A stretch of DNA of 55,189 nucleotides from JBBIRM01 sp037441765. GTDB lineage: Bacteria > Desulfobacterota > BSN033 > UBA1163. A program made the translations under genes and the position numbers. Positions 18,583 to 26,291 of the stretch are shown one piece after another (position 1 is the stretch's first letter; each line of letters opens with the position of its first letter). The stretch is from NCBI GenBank assembly GCA_037441765.1, contig JBBIRM010000005.1, positions 1-55,189 of the forward strand, given 5' to 3'. The notes below the pieces were generated by a model. That model was not told the DNA's origin. It saw only the letters and a program-made list of their open reading frames with translations, and did not search any database.

Positions 18583-19656
18583 TTATTTCAAACTCTCTTT
18601 TAAATACTCCATCTGTTCCTTTAGTTGAGGGGGAATCTGCTCAAAGACATATTGAAAGATTTCTTCTACTTCAGGGTTTGGAACCGATTCGGCCTCTCTG
18701 ACCACTTGATCAATCTCCCTTTGAGCATCTTCATTTAAACTCTTTTCAACATCCTCATCCCATAGTCCTTTCCCTTTCAGATAGAGCCTCAATCTTACCA
18801 ACGGATCCAGTGGCCTCCAGGGTTCAATCTCCTCTTCGGTCCTGTATTTGGTCGGGTCGTCTGCGGTGGTGTGGGGCCCAAATCGGTAGGTTATGCACTC
18901 GATCAGTGTGGGACCATCTCCTGATCGGGCCTTTTCTACAGCCTCTCTGGTTGAAACAAAAACGGCAAAAAGGTCATTCCCGTCCACCTGAATTCCATCA
19001 AATCCGTAGGCAATCGCCTTCTGGGCAATCGTTTTAGATGCGGTCTGCATCTTCCTCGGGACAGAGATTGCAAATTGATTGTTCTGACAAAGAAAGATTG
19101 TGGGAGTCCGAAATACCCCTGCAAAATTCATTGCCTCATGAAAATCACCTTTTGATGTAGCGCCGTCACCAAAGTAAGCGATGGTAACAATCTTTTCCCC
19201 TTTCAGTCTTGCAGCCCAACCAACCCCAACCGCATGTAGTGGATGGGTCCCTACAGGGATTGAAACAGGTAACACATTGATTCCTTCTGGGGCATGGCTT
19301 CCCATCTCATTTCCCATCCAATAAAGAAAGATATTCATTAAAGGAACCCCCATCATCCATGTGGCTCCCAGCTCCCTGAAGGCAGGGAAGATCCAGTCTC
19401 CTTTTTGAAGGGTATAAACACTTCCCACCTGGCAGGCCTCTTGACCCCAGATGGGCGCATATGTTCCCATTCTACCTTGCCTCTGAAGCATCAGGGCCCT
19501 TTGATCTGCCAATCGAATGAAAAGCAACTTTTTATAGAGGTTAAATGTCTCTGGATCGCTAAAAGGAGGCTCTATATCCGGGGAAAGGGTTCCATCAGGC
19601 CTAAGGATCTGAAACATCTTCCCCTTCAATGGGTGGTACTCTTCAAATAAACCCAT
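18583..19656 (-). CDS. pdhA: 2-oxoacid dehydrogenase E1, alpha subunit
   Basis: The 357-residue alpha chain. It carries the thiamine-diphosphate motif GDGATSKGDFHEAMNFAG with a downstream NN (CQNNQ), the RQGRMGTYAPIWGQEA region, and the phosphorylation-loop-like segment YRFGPHTTADDPTKYR. The sequence is closest in feel to Gram-positive-type PdhA. It follows the selenoprotein gene by 85 bp on the same strand, so the redox protein may share its transcript. Confidence 0.93.
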   Translation of the reverse strand: MGLFEEYHPLKGKMFQILRPDGTLSPDIEPPFSDPETFNLYKKLLFIRLADQRALMLQRQGRMGTYAPIWGQEACQVGSVYTLQKGDWIFPAFRELGATWMMGVPLMNIFLYWMGNEMGSHAPEGINVLPVSIPVGTHPLHAVGVGWAARLKGEKIVTIAYFGDGATSKGDFHEAMNFAGVFRTPTIFLCQNNQFAISVPRKMQTASKTIAQKAIAYGFDGIQVDGNDLFAVFVSTREAVEKARSGDGPTLIECITYRFGPHTTADDPTKYRTEEEIEPWRPLDPLVRLRLYLKGKGLWDEDVEKSLNEDAQREIDQVVREAESVPNPEVEEIFQYVFEQIPPQLKEQMEYLKESLK

Positions 19657-19741
19657 GGATTTTCCTTTCCATCTTAAGAATTTAGGAATTTATGATTTTT
19701 TTATTTCCAATTTAGAATCTCCAATCTGAAATCTACAATTT

Positions 19742-20014
19742 TTATTCTAATGCCCATTTCTTTAACCGCTCATAGTCCGTAGAACCACAGATCCATTTAC
19801 CAGTCTTTTTGTTAAAGAAAAAAGGCACGCCTCCACAATACCCCTTATCATACTCTCTCATCAGTTTGGCATTGGCTTCATTGTGCCAGACTTCCAGTCT
19901 TGCCACTTTGACCCCTTCTTCATCCTCTAACCTCTCCACGAGAGGTTCCATCTTTTGGCAATGGGGTCATTCTGCGCCAGTAAATTCCAAGAGATAAAAT
20001 TCTTCTTTGACCAT
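19742..20014 (-). CDS. selenocysteine-containing thioredoxin-like protein (UPHC motif)
   Basis: A 90-residue thioredoxin-fold protein whose 16th codon is an in-frame TGA (19967-19969). With TGA read as selenocysteine, the start is MVKEEFYLLEFTGAE-U-PHC: the usual redox CxxC becomes UxxC. The cis-Pro region GGVPFF and the ending CGSTDYERLKKWALE are intact. ATG 20014 sits 7 nt behind AGGAGG, far better than the internal Met at 19951, which would delete the active site. A strong hairpin at 19929-19947 follows the TGA. It is probably cytoplasmic (no signal peptide) and acts as a small thiol/selenol oxidoreductase. Neighbours are ubiA upstream and pdhA downstream. Ordinary gene finders would miss or truncate it. 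Confidence 0.85.
19929..19947 (-). promoter_or_regulatory. putative bacterial SECIS hairpin
   Basis: On the mRNA strand AACCUCUC-GUG-GAGAGGUU forms a perfect 8-bp stem with a 3-nt loop. It starts 19 nt after the UGA and its apex is about 28 nt away, within the range known for bacterial SECIS elements, which also like a G in the loop. Confidence 0.65.
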
Positions 20015-20051
20015 TTTTCTCCTCCTTTCAGGGTTGAAACCCAAAAGATTC

Positions 20052-21080
20052 TCATTCAACCTTTAGAGTTGATAAAAGGATTCTTTTTCCGATCATATTC
20101 GCAATTGGGCTATATAGCATGACCAATACAATCAGAGGAAGAAAAGATGCGGTCAGTGAGTCCGATTTAAACCCTTCTATGAAGTAGGCAATGATAAGAA
20201 GAATGGCAGTAAAGTTATGGGTACATATCATGCCGAGGTTGGCAGGAGCCATCTTTACGGGATCTTCATAATACCTTTTTAATATCGAGATCGTTTTAAA
20301 AGCTATCGGAAGAGTTAAAAGGGATATGATCCCAATCTTAGGGATCTTTCCTAAGATGATGCCCAAGAGGATGACAACATAGGCTGAAATAAGGCTTAGG
20401 ATAAAAAGTCTCACCCCTGCCTCTTTACCGAACCTGGCAACAAGGTTCAGTTTCCCAGCCCGGCGATCTTCAAGATAATCTGGGATCTCATTGATAGTAA
20501 TCATCGAGAAAAGCATAATCCCGAAGGGAAATGTCCCCCAGAAGGCCTCCCAGGAGATTTTCTGTGTCTGAACATAATATGCACCTAACCCGATGCCAGG
20601 CCCAAAACATAGAAGTTGGGCAATTTCACCTAACCCCCTGTAACCGAATCGAACAGGAGGAGCGGTATAAAAGAAGGCACAAAAAAAACCAAATGCTAGA
20701 AGAAATAAAACAAACCTACCCCTTAAAATTCCTAAAAAGATTCCAATCCCAATTGCAATTATATAGAAACTCGCAAAAACATTTCTCATCTGAATTGGAC
20801 TGATTGTCCCCTTAGAGAGAACACCACTTCCGCCCGAATAGGGATTCCCATGAGTATCTAAGGCATCGACCAGATGACGAAAATCGTAATAGTCATCTGT
20901 CATGTTTAGGGCCAGGTGATTAAAGACGAGACCCAGAATGGCCAGAAGGAAGTATTTAGGATGAAATTGCCCATCATAAGTCCAGGCGATCGTTCCACCT
21001 AAAATTGCCGGCATAAAACTGGCAGAGGTATAGTGAAATCTAAAGGCCCTCCACCAGATTTTCAAGCCTCCTGATTTCAT
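20052..21080 (-). CDS. UbiA-family prenyltransferase
   Basis: Integral membrane aromatic prenyltransferase, 342 residues with eight or nine hydrophobic segments. The two Asp-rich motifs that bind Mg-prenyl diphosphate are NMTDDYYDFRHLVDALD (about residues 60-76) and NEIPDYLEDRRAGKLNLVARFG (about 190-210). The family includes MenA (menaquinone synthesis), UbiA and others. A menaquinone role would fit the quinone-linked enzymes in this window, but MenA itself cannot be asserted. The gene begins 1 bp after doxX ends, so the two are coupled. Confidence 0.82.
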   Translation of the reverse strand: MKSGGLKIWWRAFRFHYTSASFMPAILGGTIAWTYDGQFHPKYFLLAILGLVFNHLALNMTDDYYDFRHLVDALDTHGNPYSGGSGVLSKGTISPIQMRNVFASFYIIAIGIGIFLGILRGRFVLFLLAFGFFCAFFYTAPPVRFGYRGLGEIAQLLCFGPGIGLGAYYVQTQKISWEAFWGTFPFGIMLFSMITINEIPDYLEDRRAGKLNLVARFGKEAGVRLFILSLISAYVVILLGIILGKIPKIGIISLLTLPIAFKTISILKRYYEDPVKMAPANLGMICTHNFTAILLIIAYFIEGFKSDSLTASFLPLIVLVMLYSPIANMIGKRILLSTLKVE

Positions 21081-21081
21081 C

Positions 21082-21483
21082 TTAACCCCTTTTCTTTCTT
21101 AAAAAATAATCGAGGCTCAGTCGTCCTGGTCCAACAACCAGAAGGAGAAGGCACCCTCCAAACATGCTCACATTTTTCATGAACATAATCATCTGGATTC
21201 TGTCGTTGAAATTGGTATGAAAGATGAGTGTGGTGGGAATAAGAAAGATAAGTATGAGAAACGTTCCAAATCGGGTAAAATACCCCAAAATGACACTAAG
21301 GCTTCCTACCAGTTCGAATAAGATGGCACCGATTAGGAAGAAACTTGTGTAAGGCATCCCGAACTTGGCCATATACTGGGCTGTCCCTTCAAAGTTTCCT
21401 ATCTTACCAATCCCAGAATTTAGAAAGATGAGAACGAGTAAAATTCTACTAATCAAACTCCCAAAGGCCTTAATCCATTCCAT
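21082..21483 (-). CDS. DoxX-family membrane protein
   Basis: A 133-residue protein with four predicted membrane helices and the family pattern NSGIGKIGNFEGTAQYMAKFGMP at the first loop and FHTNF before the third helix. DoxX-like proteins are linked to quinone or thiosulfate oxidation and to redox stress, but most are uncharacterised. It lies immediately upstream of ubiA, which suggests a shared membrane or quinone role. Confidence 0.8.
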   Translation of the reverse strand: MEWIKAFGSLISRILLVLIFLNSGIGKIGNFEGTAQYMAKFGMPYTSFFLIGAILFELVGSLSVILGYFTRFGTFLILIFLIPTTLIFHTNFNDRIQMIMFMKNVSMFGGCLLLLVVGPGRLSLDYFLRKKRG

Positions 21484-21597
21484 TGTATTCTCCTTCTACT
21501 CTGTTAAATCTCCCTTTTCCTTTCAAGATAACCCCTTCCCGCTCTTATCTTAATAAGAAATGGGCGGATATAAATATTGACCAGAACCAGTAAGGGA

Positions 21598-22095
21598 TTA
21601 AAGATTGATATGAAGGTCTTTATACTTCTTTATATGTTCAACCAAACCCCCATCGCTCAAAATTCTTTTCATGGTATCTGGAATAGGAGAAAAAAGAATG
21701 ATTTCATTCTTTGTGTGATTTAAAACCTTTCCTTCATCAAGGAAAATCTCCAACTCATCTCCCCCACTGATTCTATTTGTATCGCAAATGATAGCAGGAA
21801 GGCCATTGTTGAAACAGTTTCGATAAAAGATGCGTGCAAAACTCTTTGCCAACACCGCCTGAATCCCATTCATCTTGATCACAATGGCAGCATGCTCCCG
21901 ACTCGAACCTTGACCAAAGTTATCTCCTCCCACGATGAAATCCCCTGGCCTTACCTTCTCAGAAAAGCCTGGACTCTCATATTCCATAATATGCTTAGCC
22001 AGTTCTGGTAGATTGGACCTTAGATAAAAGTATCTTCCTGGAATAATATGGTCCGTGCTGATCCCGTCTCCAAACTTCCATGCTCTTCCTCTCAT
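21598..22095 (-). CDS. leuD: aconitase-family small subunit (LeuD / homoaconitase-type)
   Basis: The 165-residue swivel subunit of a two-subunit hydro-lyase of the isopropylmalate isomerase/homoaconitase group. Motifs: WKFGDGISTDHIIPGRYF, GGDNFGQGSSREHAA (substrate-binding loop) and ARIFYRNCFNNGLPAI. It pairs with the large subunit directly upstream (10-bp gap). By sequence the pair is of the archaeal-type HACN/IPMI branch, so 3-isopropylmalate, citramalate or homocitrate are all possible substrates. LeuD is used as a family symbol only. Confidence 0.87.
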   Translation of the reverse strand: MRGRAWKFGDGISTDHIIPGRYFYLRSNLPELAKHIMEYESPGFSEKVRPGDFIVGGDNFGQGSSREHAAIVIKMNGIQAVLAKSFARIFYRNCFNNGLPAIICDTNRISGGDELEIFLDEGKVLNHTKNEIILFSPIPDTMKRILSDGGLVEHIKKYKDLHINL

Positions 22096-22105
22096 AAATT
22101 ACTCC

Positions 22106-23359
22106 TCATAGATATTTTCTCGGGTCCGCGATCTTACCTTCAATGGCGGTTGCAGCAGCAACTGCAGGAGAGCCTAAATAGATAAATGATTCCGGACTCC
22201 CCATCCTCCCCTTGAAATTTCTTGGTTGGGTGGCTAAACAGACCTCGCCATCTCCTAAGACCCCTCCATGCAATCCCACACAGGCTCCACAACCAGGGGG
22301 GGTGATTAAGGCCCCTGAGGCAACTAAGGTTTCAATCGTGCCGTCTTTTAAAGCCTCCATATAAACTAAATGAGAACCAGGAGTAACAATCATCCTTGTC
22401 TTAGGATGAATAAATCTCCCCTTTAATATCTTTGAAGCGATCTGAAGATCTTCCAATCGTCCATTGCACGATGTCCCAAGAAAAACCTGATCTACCCTGA
22501 CATCTCCGATTTCATCGATAGTTTTAATATTGTCTACTTGATGTGGACAGGCAATGGTGGGTTTTAGGTCTTTTGCATTGATCCTTACGGTCTGCTCATA
22601 GGTTGCATCTGGATCGGGAAAAAGTTTTCTAAATTCATTTGACCTACCCATTCGATCTAACCACCCTTTGGTGATCTCATCAGAAGGGAAAAGCCCGACC
22701 TTTGCTCCTGCTTCAACAGCCATATTCGCAATGGTCAGCCTTCCGGCCATCCCAAGAGTTTCAATTGTATCCCCAGAAAACTCGAGGGCTTTGTAGGTGG
22801 CTCCATTTGATCTGATCTTCCCAATTAGATGAAGAATGATATCCTTCCCATAGACCCCTTCAGGAAGTCTTCCTTCAACCACAACTTGAATGGTTTCTGG
22901 AACCCTCAACCATATTTTACAAAGTGCAATGGCAACTGCCGCATCGGTGGAACCAACCCCTGTTGCAAATGCACCCAGAGCCCCCCCTGTGCAGGTTTGG
23001 GTATCGGCGCCGTTTATCAGATCCCAAGGGTTCCCCCACCGCTCTGCTTCTACCGGGGGGGATATTCGTCACCCGAGTTCGGATACTGTTATTCCTGTCT
23101 TTTGAGCAAACTCCCTTAAAAAGATATGGTCGTTGCTCAGTTCAAACCTTGGACTTGGAGAGGCATGGTCAAAAAAGAAAATTGTCTTCTTAGGAGAACA
23201 GACCTTATCAAAACCCATTTCAATGATCTTCCTCACCGCTAAAGGACCAGTTCCGTCCTGGGTATAAGTGAGGTCAACATGAACCACCTTGATTTCGCCT
23301 GCACGAGCCTCCTCTCCTGCATGCTCACTCAGAATCTTTTCTGCCAACGTCATTCCCAT
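22106..23359 (-). CDS. leuC: aconitase-family large subunit (LeuC / homoaconitase-type), interrupted by in-frame TGA
   Basis: The frame is open from 23359 to 22106 (417 residues) except for one TGA at 23069-23071. Before it: MGMTLAEKILSEHAG, HVDLTYTQDGTGPLA and the DHASPSPRFE region. After it: GALGAFATGVGSTD, GTSCNGRLEDLQ and PPGCGACVG, which carry the three [4Fe-4S] cysteines. The 60-80 bp around the TGA do not fit the family: the GIxHQ motif is lost, DSHT reads DTQT, and the local length is one codon short. The rest of the gene is well conserved. This looks like a local sequencing or consensus fault rather than a pseudogene or recoding. Partner: the small subunit downstream. Confidence 0.8.
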
Positions 23360-23417
23360 AGGGGAACCTCTTCAATTTTTAAATAATTTTATAGCATAAA
23401 TTTTTGATAACTTCACC

Positions 23418-23445
23418 TTGATTTTTTAAAAATCAGTCCTTATCT
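23418..23445 (+). promoter_or_regulatory. putative promoter of the Hsp20 gene
   Basis: TTGATT (23418-23423), 16-bp spacer, TTATCT (23440-23445), about 27 bp upstream of the Hsp20 start. It lies in the divergent gap to the aconitase-family operon. Sequence alone does not show heat control; no CIRCE element is seen. Confidence 0.35.
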
Positions 23446-23471
23446 TAAAATTAGAGAAAGGGGGTGTGATT

Positions 23472-23771
23472 ATGAACAACAGAACAAAATTTACCCCATG
23501 TGTCTGTGTCTCCCATGATGACGAAAATGGACGTCTTAAAATCGAACTCGAACTTCCAGGAGTGGATAAAAAAGATATTTCCCTTGAGATGATGAAAGAT
23601 CGTTTCTGCCTTTCTGCTCCGAGAGGAGAGGAGATTGAATATTCTGGCTGTTTCTGGTTGGCTCACGAAGTATTACCTGAAAAAGCAGAGGCGAAATTTG
23701 AAAGTGGTCTTCTCACCATTTTCGTTCCAGTTAAGGAATTGGGAGAAAAAATTAATATCATGGTTCAATAG
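23472..23771 (+). CDS. small heat shock protein, Hsp20/alpha-crystallin family
   Basis: A 99-residue holdase with a minimal alpha-crystallin domain: ENGRLKIELELPGVDKKDIS at the start of the domain and FESGLLTIFVPVKE (the G-x-L motif) near its end. The N-terminal arm is very short and contains CVCV. The family's C-terminal I-x-I anchor is replaced by INIMVQ. Start ATG 23472 behind GGGGGTG; GTG 23466 two codons earlier is an alternative. It stands alone, with its own promoter and a strong terminator. Confidence 0.85.
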   Translation: MNNRTKFTPCVCVSHDDENGRLKIELELPGVDKKDISLEMMKDRFCLSAPRGEEIEYSGCFWLAHEVLPEKAEAKFESGLLTIFVPVKELGEKINIMVQ

Positions 23772-23793
23772 TAAGACACTATTAACTCTTCTT

Positions 23794-23829
23794 TTAAAGC
23801 CCTTCTAAAGAAATTTAGAAGGGCTTTAA
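23794..23829 (+). terminator. strong intrinsic terminator after Hsp20
   Basis: A perfect 16-bp inverted repeat (arms 23794-23809 and 23814-23829) with a GAAA tetraloop, starting 22 bp after the Hsp20 stop and followed by TTTTAAAA. The stem core is AGCCCTTCT/AGAAGGGCT. Confidence 0.85.
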
Positions 23830-23887
23830 TTTTAAAAACAAATATAAAAATCCATTCTTTCATCCTAAATTCAATTTTAAAGAGATT

Positions 23888-23909
23888 TTTTGTAAAAATT
23901 TTCACAAAA
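23888..23909. promoter_or_regulatory. 22-bp near-perfect palindrome, possible operator
   Basis: TTTTGT-A-AAAATTTT-C-ACAAAA is symmetric except for one base pair. It lies about 60 bp upstream of the promoter-like sequence of the Cys-rich peptide gene. A weaker inverted pair (GTAATG...CGTTAC, 23942-23956) follows. Either could be a regulator site; the regulator is unknown. Confidence 0.35.
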
Positions 23910-23968
23910 ATAAGTTTGAACCAGTTAAGTTTAGTCGAAATGTAATGTTTTCGTTACGGAAGATTTAC

Positions 23969-23996
23969 TTGAAATAGAAATTTAAATGGTTAAATT
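23969..23996 (+). promoter_or_regulatory. putative promoter of the small-gene pair
   Basis: TTGAAA (23969-23974), 16-bp spacer, TAAATT (23991-23996), about 20 bp upstream of the 41-residue gene. The surroundings are very AT-rich, so chance matches are easy. Confidence 0.3.
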
Positions 23997-24015
23997 AATA
24001 AAAGGGGTGTTTAAA

Positions 24016-24141
24016 ATGAAAAAAACAAATAAAAAATCAAGTATAAAAAGTATTAAAAAACAACCAATAAAAATTTATGATTGCTGTTGGTATGAACCTT
24101 CTTATTCAAGACTCTGTTGTGGAGGCCTTTGCTGCTGTTGA
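24016..24141 (+). CDS. 41-residue peptide with C-terminal Cys cluster
   Basis: Too short for ordinary ORF calling. ATG 24016 has GGGGTG 7 nt upstream. The peptide has a very basic, Lys-rich N-terminal half (MKKTNKKSSIKSIKKQ) and a C-terminal half DCCWYEPSYSRLCCGGLCCC with seven cysteines, ending on three of them before TGA. Its layout (leader-like part, Cys/Gly-rich tail) could suit a metal-binding peptide, a lipidated or membrane-anchored peptide, or a RiPP precursor. No modification enzyme is adjacent. A second small gene follows after 54 bp with a near-identical ribosome-binding site. Coding status is supported by the start site and Cys pattern only. Confidence 0.55.
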   Translation: MKKTNKKSSIKSIKKQPIKIYDCCWYEPSYSRLCCGGLCCC

Positions 24142-24195
24142 TTGGGCTCAGCAGAAAGATGAAGAAGGTCAATATCCTGAAAGGGGTGAAAAAAA

Positions 24196-24360
24196 ATGTA
24201 CGTAATCAAGGGGATTAAACAATGCTCTTATTATGAGCTGGATGATAAAGAAGAAGTCTTATTGGTCCAAGTGGACCATTCAAAAGGGAAAAAAGAGGAC
24301 TTCCTATTTAAACGTGAAAAGGTGGATTTCTTTATTCATCCAAGGGCAATCAGCGGGTGA
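24196..24360 (+). CDS. 54-residue hypothetical protein
   Basis: ATG 24196 lies behind AGGGGTG, the same type of ribosome-binding site as the Cys-rich peptide gene 54 bp upstream, so the two are probably one transcript. The product is charged and soluble (KGIKQCSYYELDDKEEVLLV, ending HPRAISG), with one Cys and alternating beta-like segments. No family is recognised. It is convergent with citrate synthase, 18 bp away. Confidence 0.5.
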   Translation: MYVIKGIKQCSYYELDDKEEVLLVQVDHSKGKKEDFLFKREKVDFFIHPRAISG

Positions 24361-24378
24361 AAGGTAGAAATTGACTCC

Positions 24379-25563
24379 TCAAGCCCTTCGATTATCAATG
24401 GGTACATATTCACAAGCCTGAGGACCACAGTAGGTTCCAATATAATCTGCATCAGGCCTATAGAGTTCAGGCTTGGATTGTGCTTCTGCAAATTTTTCTT
24501 CAATAATATGGGCTGTCCACCCAGAGACTCTCGATATGGCGAATACAGGAGTGAAGAGATCGATGGGAATCCCCATCATATAATAGACCGAGGCGCTATA
24601 GAAATCGACGTTAGCATAAATTTCTTTCCCTTTTAAACTTCTAAACTCCTCTTTTGTTGCTTCCTCAATGGCTTTGCTTAGTTCATACCATTTTAGGTTT
24701 CCTATCCGACTTGCAAGATTTTTAGCAATTTCGCTTAGGATCCTCGCCCTCGGATCCACGGTTCGATAAACTGCATGTCCCATCCCCATGACCTTCCCAC
24801 CTCTCCGAAGTTTTTCAGAAACCCATTCCTTCACTCGATCCAACTCCCCAATTTCAAGAAGCATCTTCATGACCTCACTGTTCGCCCCCCCATGAAGCTC
24901 GCCCGAGAGGGCCCCAACAGCAGCAACCACGGATGCATAAAGGTGAGCATGAGTGGAAGCAACCTCCCGGCCAGCAAAGGTGGATGCATTGAAGGAATGC
25001 TCTGCATGAAGTATTAGACATATATCAAAATCCCTATTGGTCTCCGCAGTGGGTGGAACACCAAATAACATATATAAAAAGTTTCCAGCATGATTGAGAT
25101 CCAGAGAGGGGAGAATTGGATCCATTCCTTTTCGAATTCTTTCCCAGGCAGAGACAATTGTTGGGAGTTTTGAAATGAGCCTTACAGCCTTTCTAAAATT
25201 TGCCTCTTTGGTTTCATCCTCCAATTCATGGTCATAACCTGCAAGCATGGATATCCCCGCTTGAAGAATGTCCATGGGATGGGTTGAAGCAGGCATTAGT
25301 TTCATCCAATCATAGATGGTTTGAGGAATACCTCTTTCTGATATCAGTTCTTTTTTAAATTTTTCTAAAGCCTCTGCTGTTGGGAGGTGATCCTTCAAGA
25401 GAAGGTAAGAGACCTCTTCAAAGGTTGAATGAGCGACGAGGTCACAGATATTGTAGCCTCGATAGATCAAATTTCCTCTCTCTCCATCAACATCTGAAAT
25501 CTTTGTATCCGCAACTTTCACTCCCCGAAGACCAATATTTTTTGCAATAATAATTTTTTCCAT
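24379..25563 (-). CDS. gltA: citrate synthase
   Basis: Condenses acetyl-CoA and oxaloacetate. 394 residues, with the catalytic His in GELHGGANSE, the second His in MGMGHAVYRTVDPRA and the Asp in NVDFYSASVYYMMGIP. It is the short form without an N-terminal regulatory domain. ATG 25563 was preferred to TTG 25584 because GAGAGGAAG lies 7 nt upstream of it. It is the last gene of the respiratory run, 18 bp after the cytochrome b5/DUF2231 gene, an unusual place for a TCA-cycle enzyme. Confidence 0.95.
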   Translation of the reverse strand: MEKIIIAKNIGLRGVKVADTKISDVDGERGNLIYRGYNICDLVAHSTFEEVSYLLLKDHLPTAEALEKFKKELISERGIPQTIYDWMKLMPASTHPMDILQAGISMLAGYDHELEDETKEANFRKAVRLISKLPTIVSAWERIRKGMDPILPSLDLNHAGNFLYMLFGVPPTAETNRDFDICLILHAEHSFNASTFAGREVASTHAHLYASVVAAVGALSGELHGGANSEVMKMLLEIGELDRVKEWVSEKLRRGGKVMGMGHAVYRTVDPRARILSEIAKNLASRIGNLKWYELSKAIEEATKEEFRSLKGKEIYANVDFYSASVYYMMGIPIDLFTPVFAISRVSGWTAHIIEEKFAEAQSKPELYRPDADYIGTYCGPQACEYVPIDNRRA

Positions 25564-25580
25564 TTCTAACTTCCTCTCGA

Positions 25581-26291
25581 TCAACTTTCTTTTGGAAAGG
25601 TCATCTGTCCTCCATAGTAACCTAAAAGAGTAACAATCGGGGTAAGAAGGAAGACCATAAGGAAGTAGAGGGGGCTCGTAATCTCATTTGACAAAATCCT
25701 CCATAAGATCAAAATGATTTCAAAAATGAGGAGCAGGGCAGAAAGCTGAATCTTCCTTTTAACAAAATAACTCATTTTAAGGCGATAATTGATCCACCAT
25801 GTAAGTGCTCCAGTGGCCATTGCAAAGGGAGAAGAGAGACTACCTAATAACAAGAGATAGAAAGCGGTCATTTCAAAGGAAGGGTTTCTGAATAAGAGAT
25901 AGAGGAACAGGAATAAAGAGGAACCCATAATAAACGCAATAGGAAAGTGTACCATCATGGGATGAGGGTGTCGCTTGGCCATTGGAACCCTCTTGAGAAA
26001 TTGCTGAAGATAGGGGGGGAGATGTTTTAATTCCTCAGAGACACCCTTCTTCAATCTTCCCACCTGTGGATAACGTTCAAGAACCTCTGCTCCATGAGGC
26101 GCTGCGAATATCTCTCCTGTGAGATCCTTCCCGGAAGAGTGTCTGTTCATATGGATTCCTTTAGACCAAAGAGGGCTTTTTGAGACATCATAGACTTTTT
26201 CTTCTAAGCAGATATATACAGGTCTCCCTTCTTTCCCATTATAATAGGATAATTCTTCAGAATCGAATTCTTTCATTTTTTCCATGCTCAC
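25581..26291 (-). CDS. cytochrome b5-like domain fused to a DUF2231-type membrane domain
   Basis: A 236-residue two-part protein. Residues about 8-85 match the cytochrome b5 haem/steroid-binding fold (EFDSEELSYYNGKEGRPVYI, EEKVYDVSKSPLWSKGIHMNRHSSGKDLTGEI, APHGAEVLERYPQVGRL; each given only in part), with candidate axial His residues in NRHSSG and APHG. From about 105 (HPHPMMVHFPIAF) there are four membrane helices of the DUF2231 kind. It overlaps the cytochrome c gene by 4 bp. By context it may be a membrane b-type electron carrier linked to the quinol-oxidising complex; this is inference. Confidence 0.8.
   Translation of the reverse strand: MSMEKMKEFDSEELSYYNGKEGRPVYICLEEKVYDVSKSPLWSKGIHMNRHSSGKDLTGEIFAAPHGAEVLERYPQVGRLKKGVSEELKHLPPYLQQFLKRVPMAKRHPHPMMVHFPIAFIMGSSLFLFLYLLFRNPSFEMTAFYLLLLGSLSSPFAMATGALTWWINYRLKMSYFVKRKIQLSALLLIFEIILILWRILSNEITSPLYFLMVFLLTPIVTLLGYYGGQMTFPKES

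Noticed and set aside
19657..19741. A promoter for pdhA in the AT-rich gap
   Set aside because: No convincing -35/-10 pair was found; transcription from upstream is as likely.
23069..23071. A fourth selenocysteine codon in the aconitase-family large subunit
   Set aside because: The family has no Cys at that position, the surrounding residues are also wrong, and changes cluster in one short patch. Sequence error is more likely.
24016..24141. A RiPP biosynthetic cluster
   Set aside because: No radical SAM, YcaO, LanM or transporter gene is adjacent; only the peptide shape suggests it.
24160..24219. A 19-codon frame (MKKVNILKG...) between the two tiny genes
   Set aside because: It has no good ribosome-binding site, overlaps the start of the 54-residue gene and has no supporting pattern.
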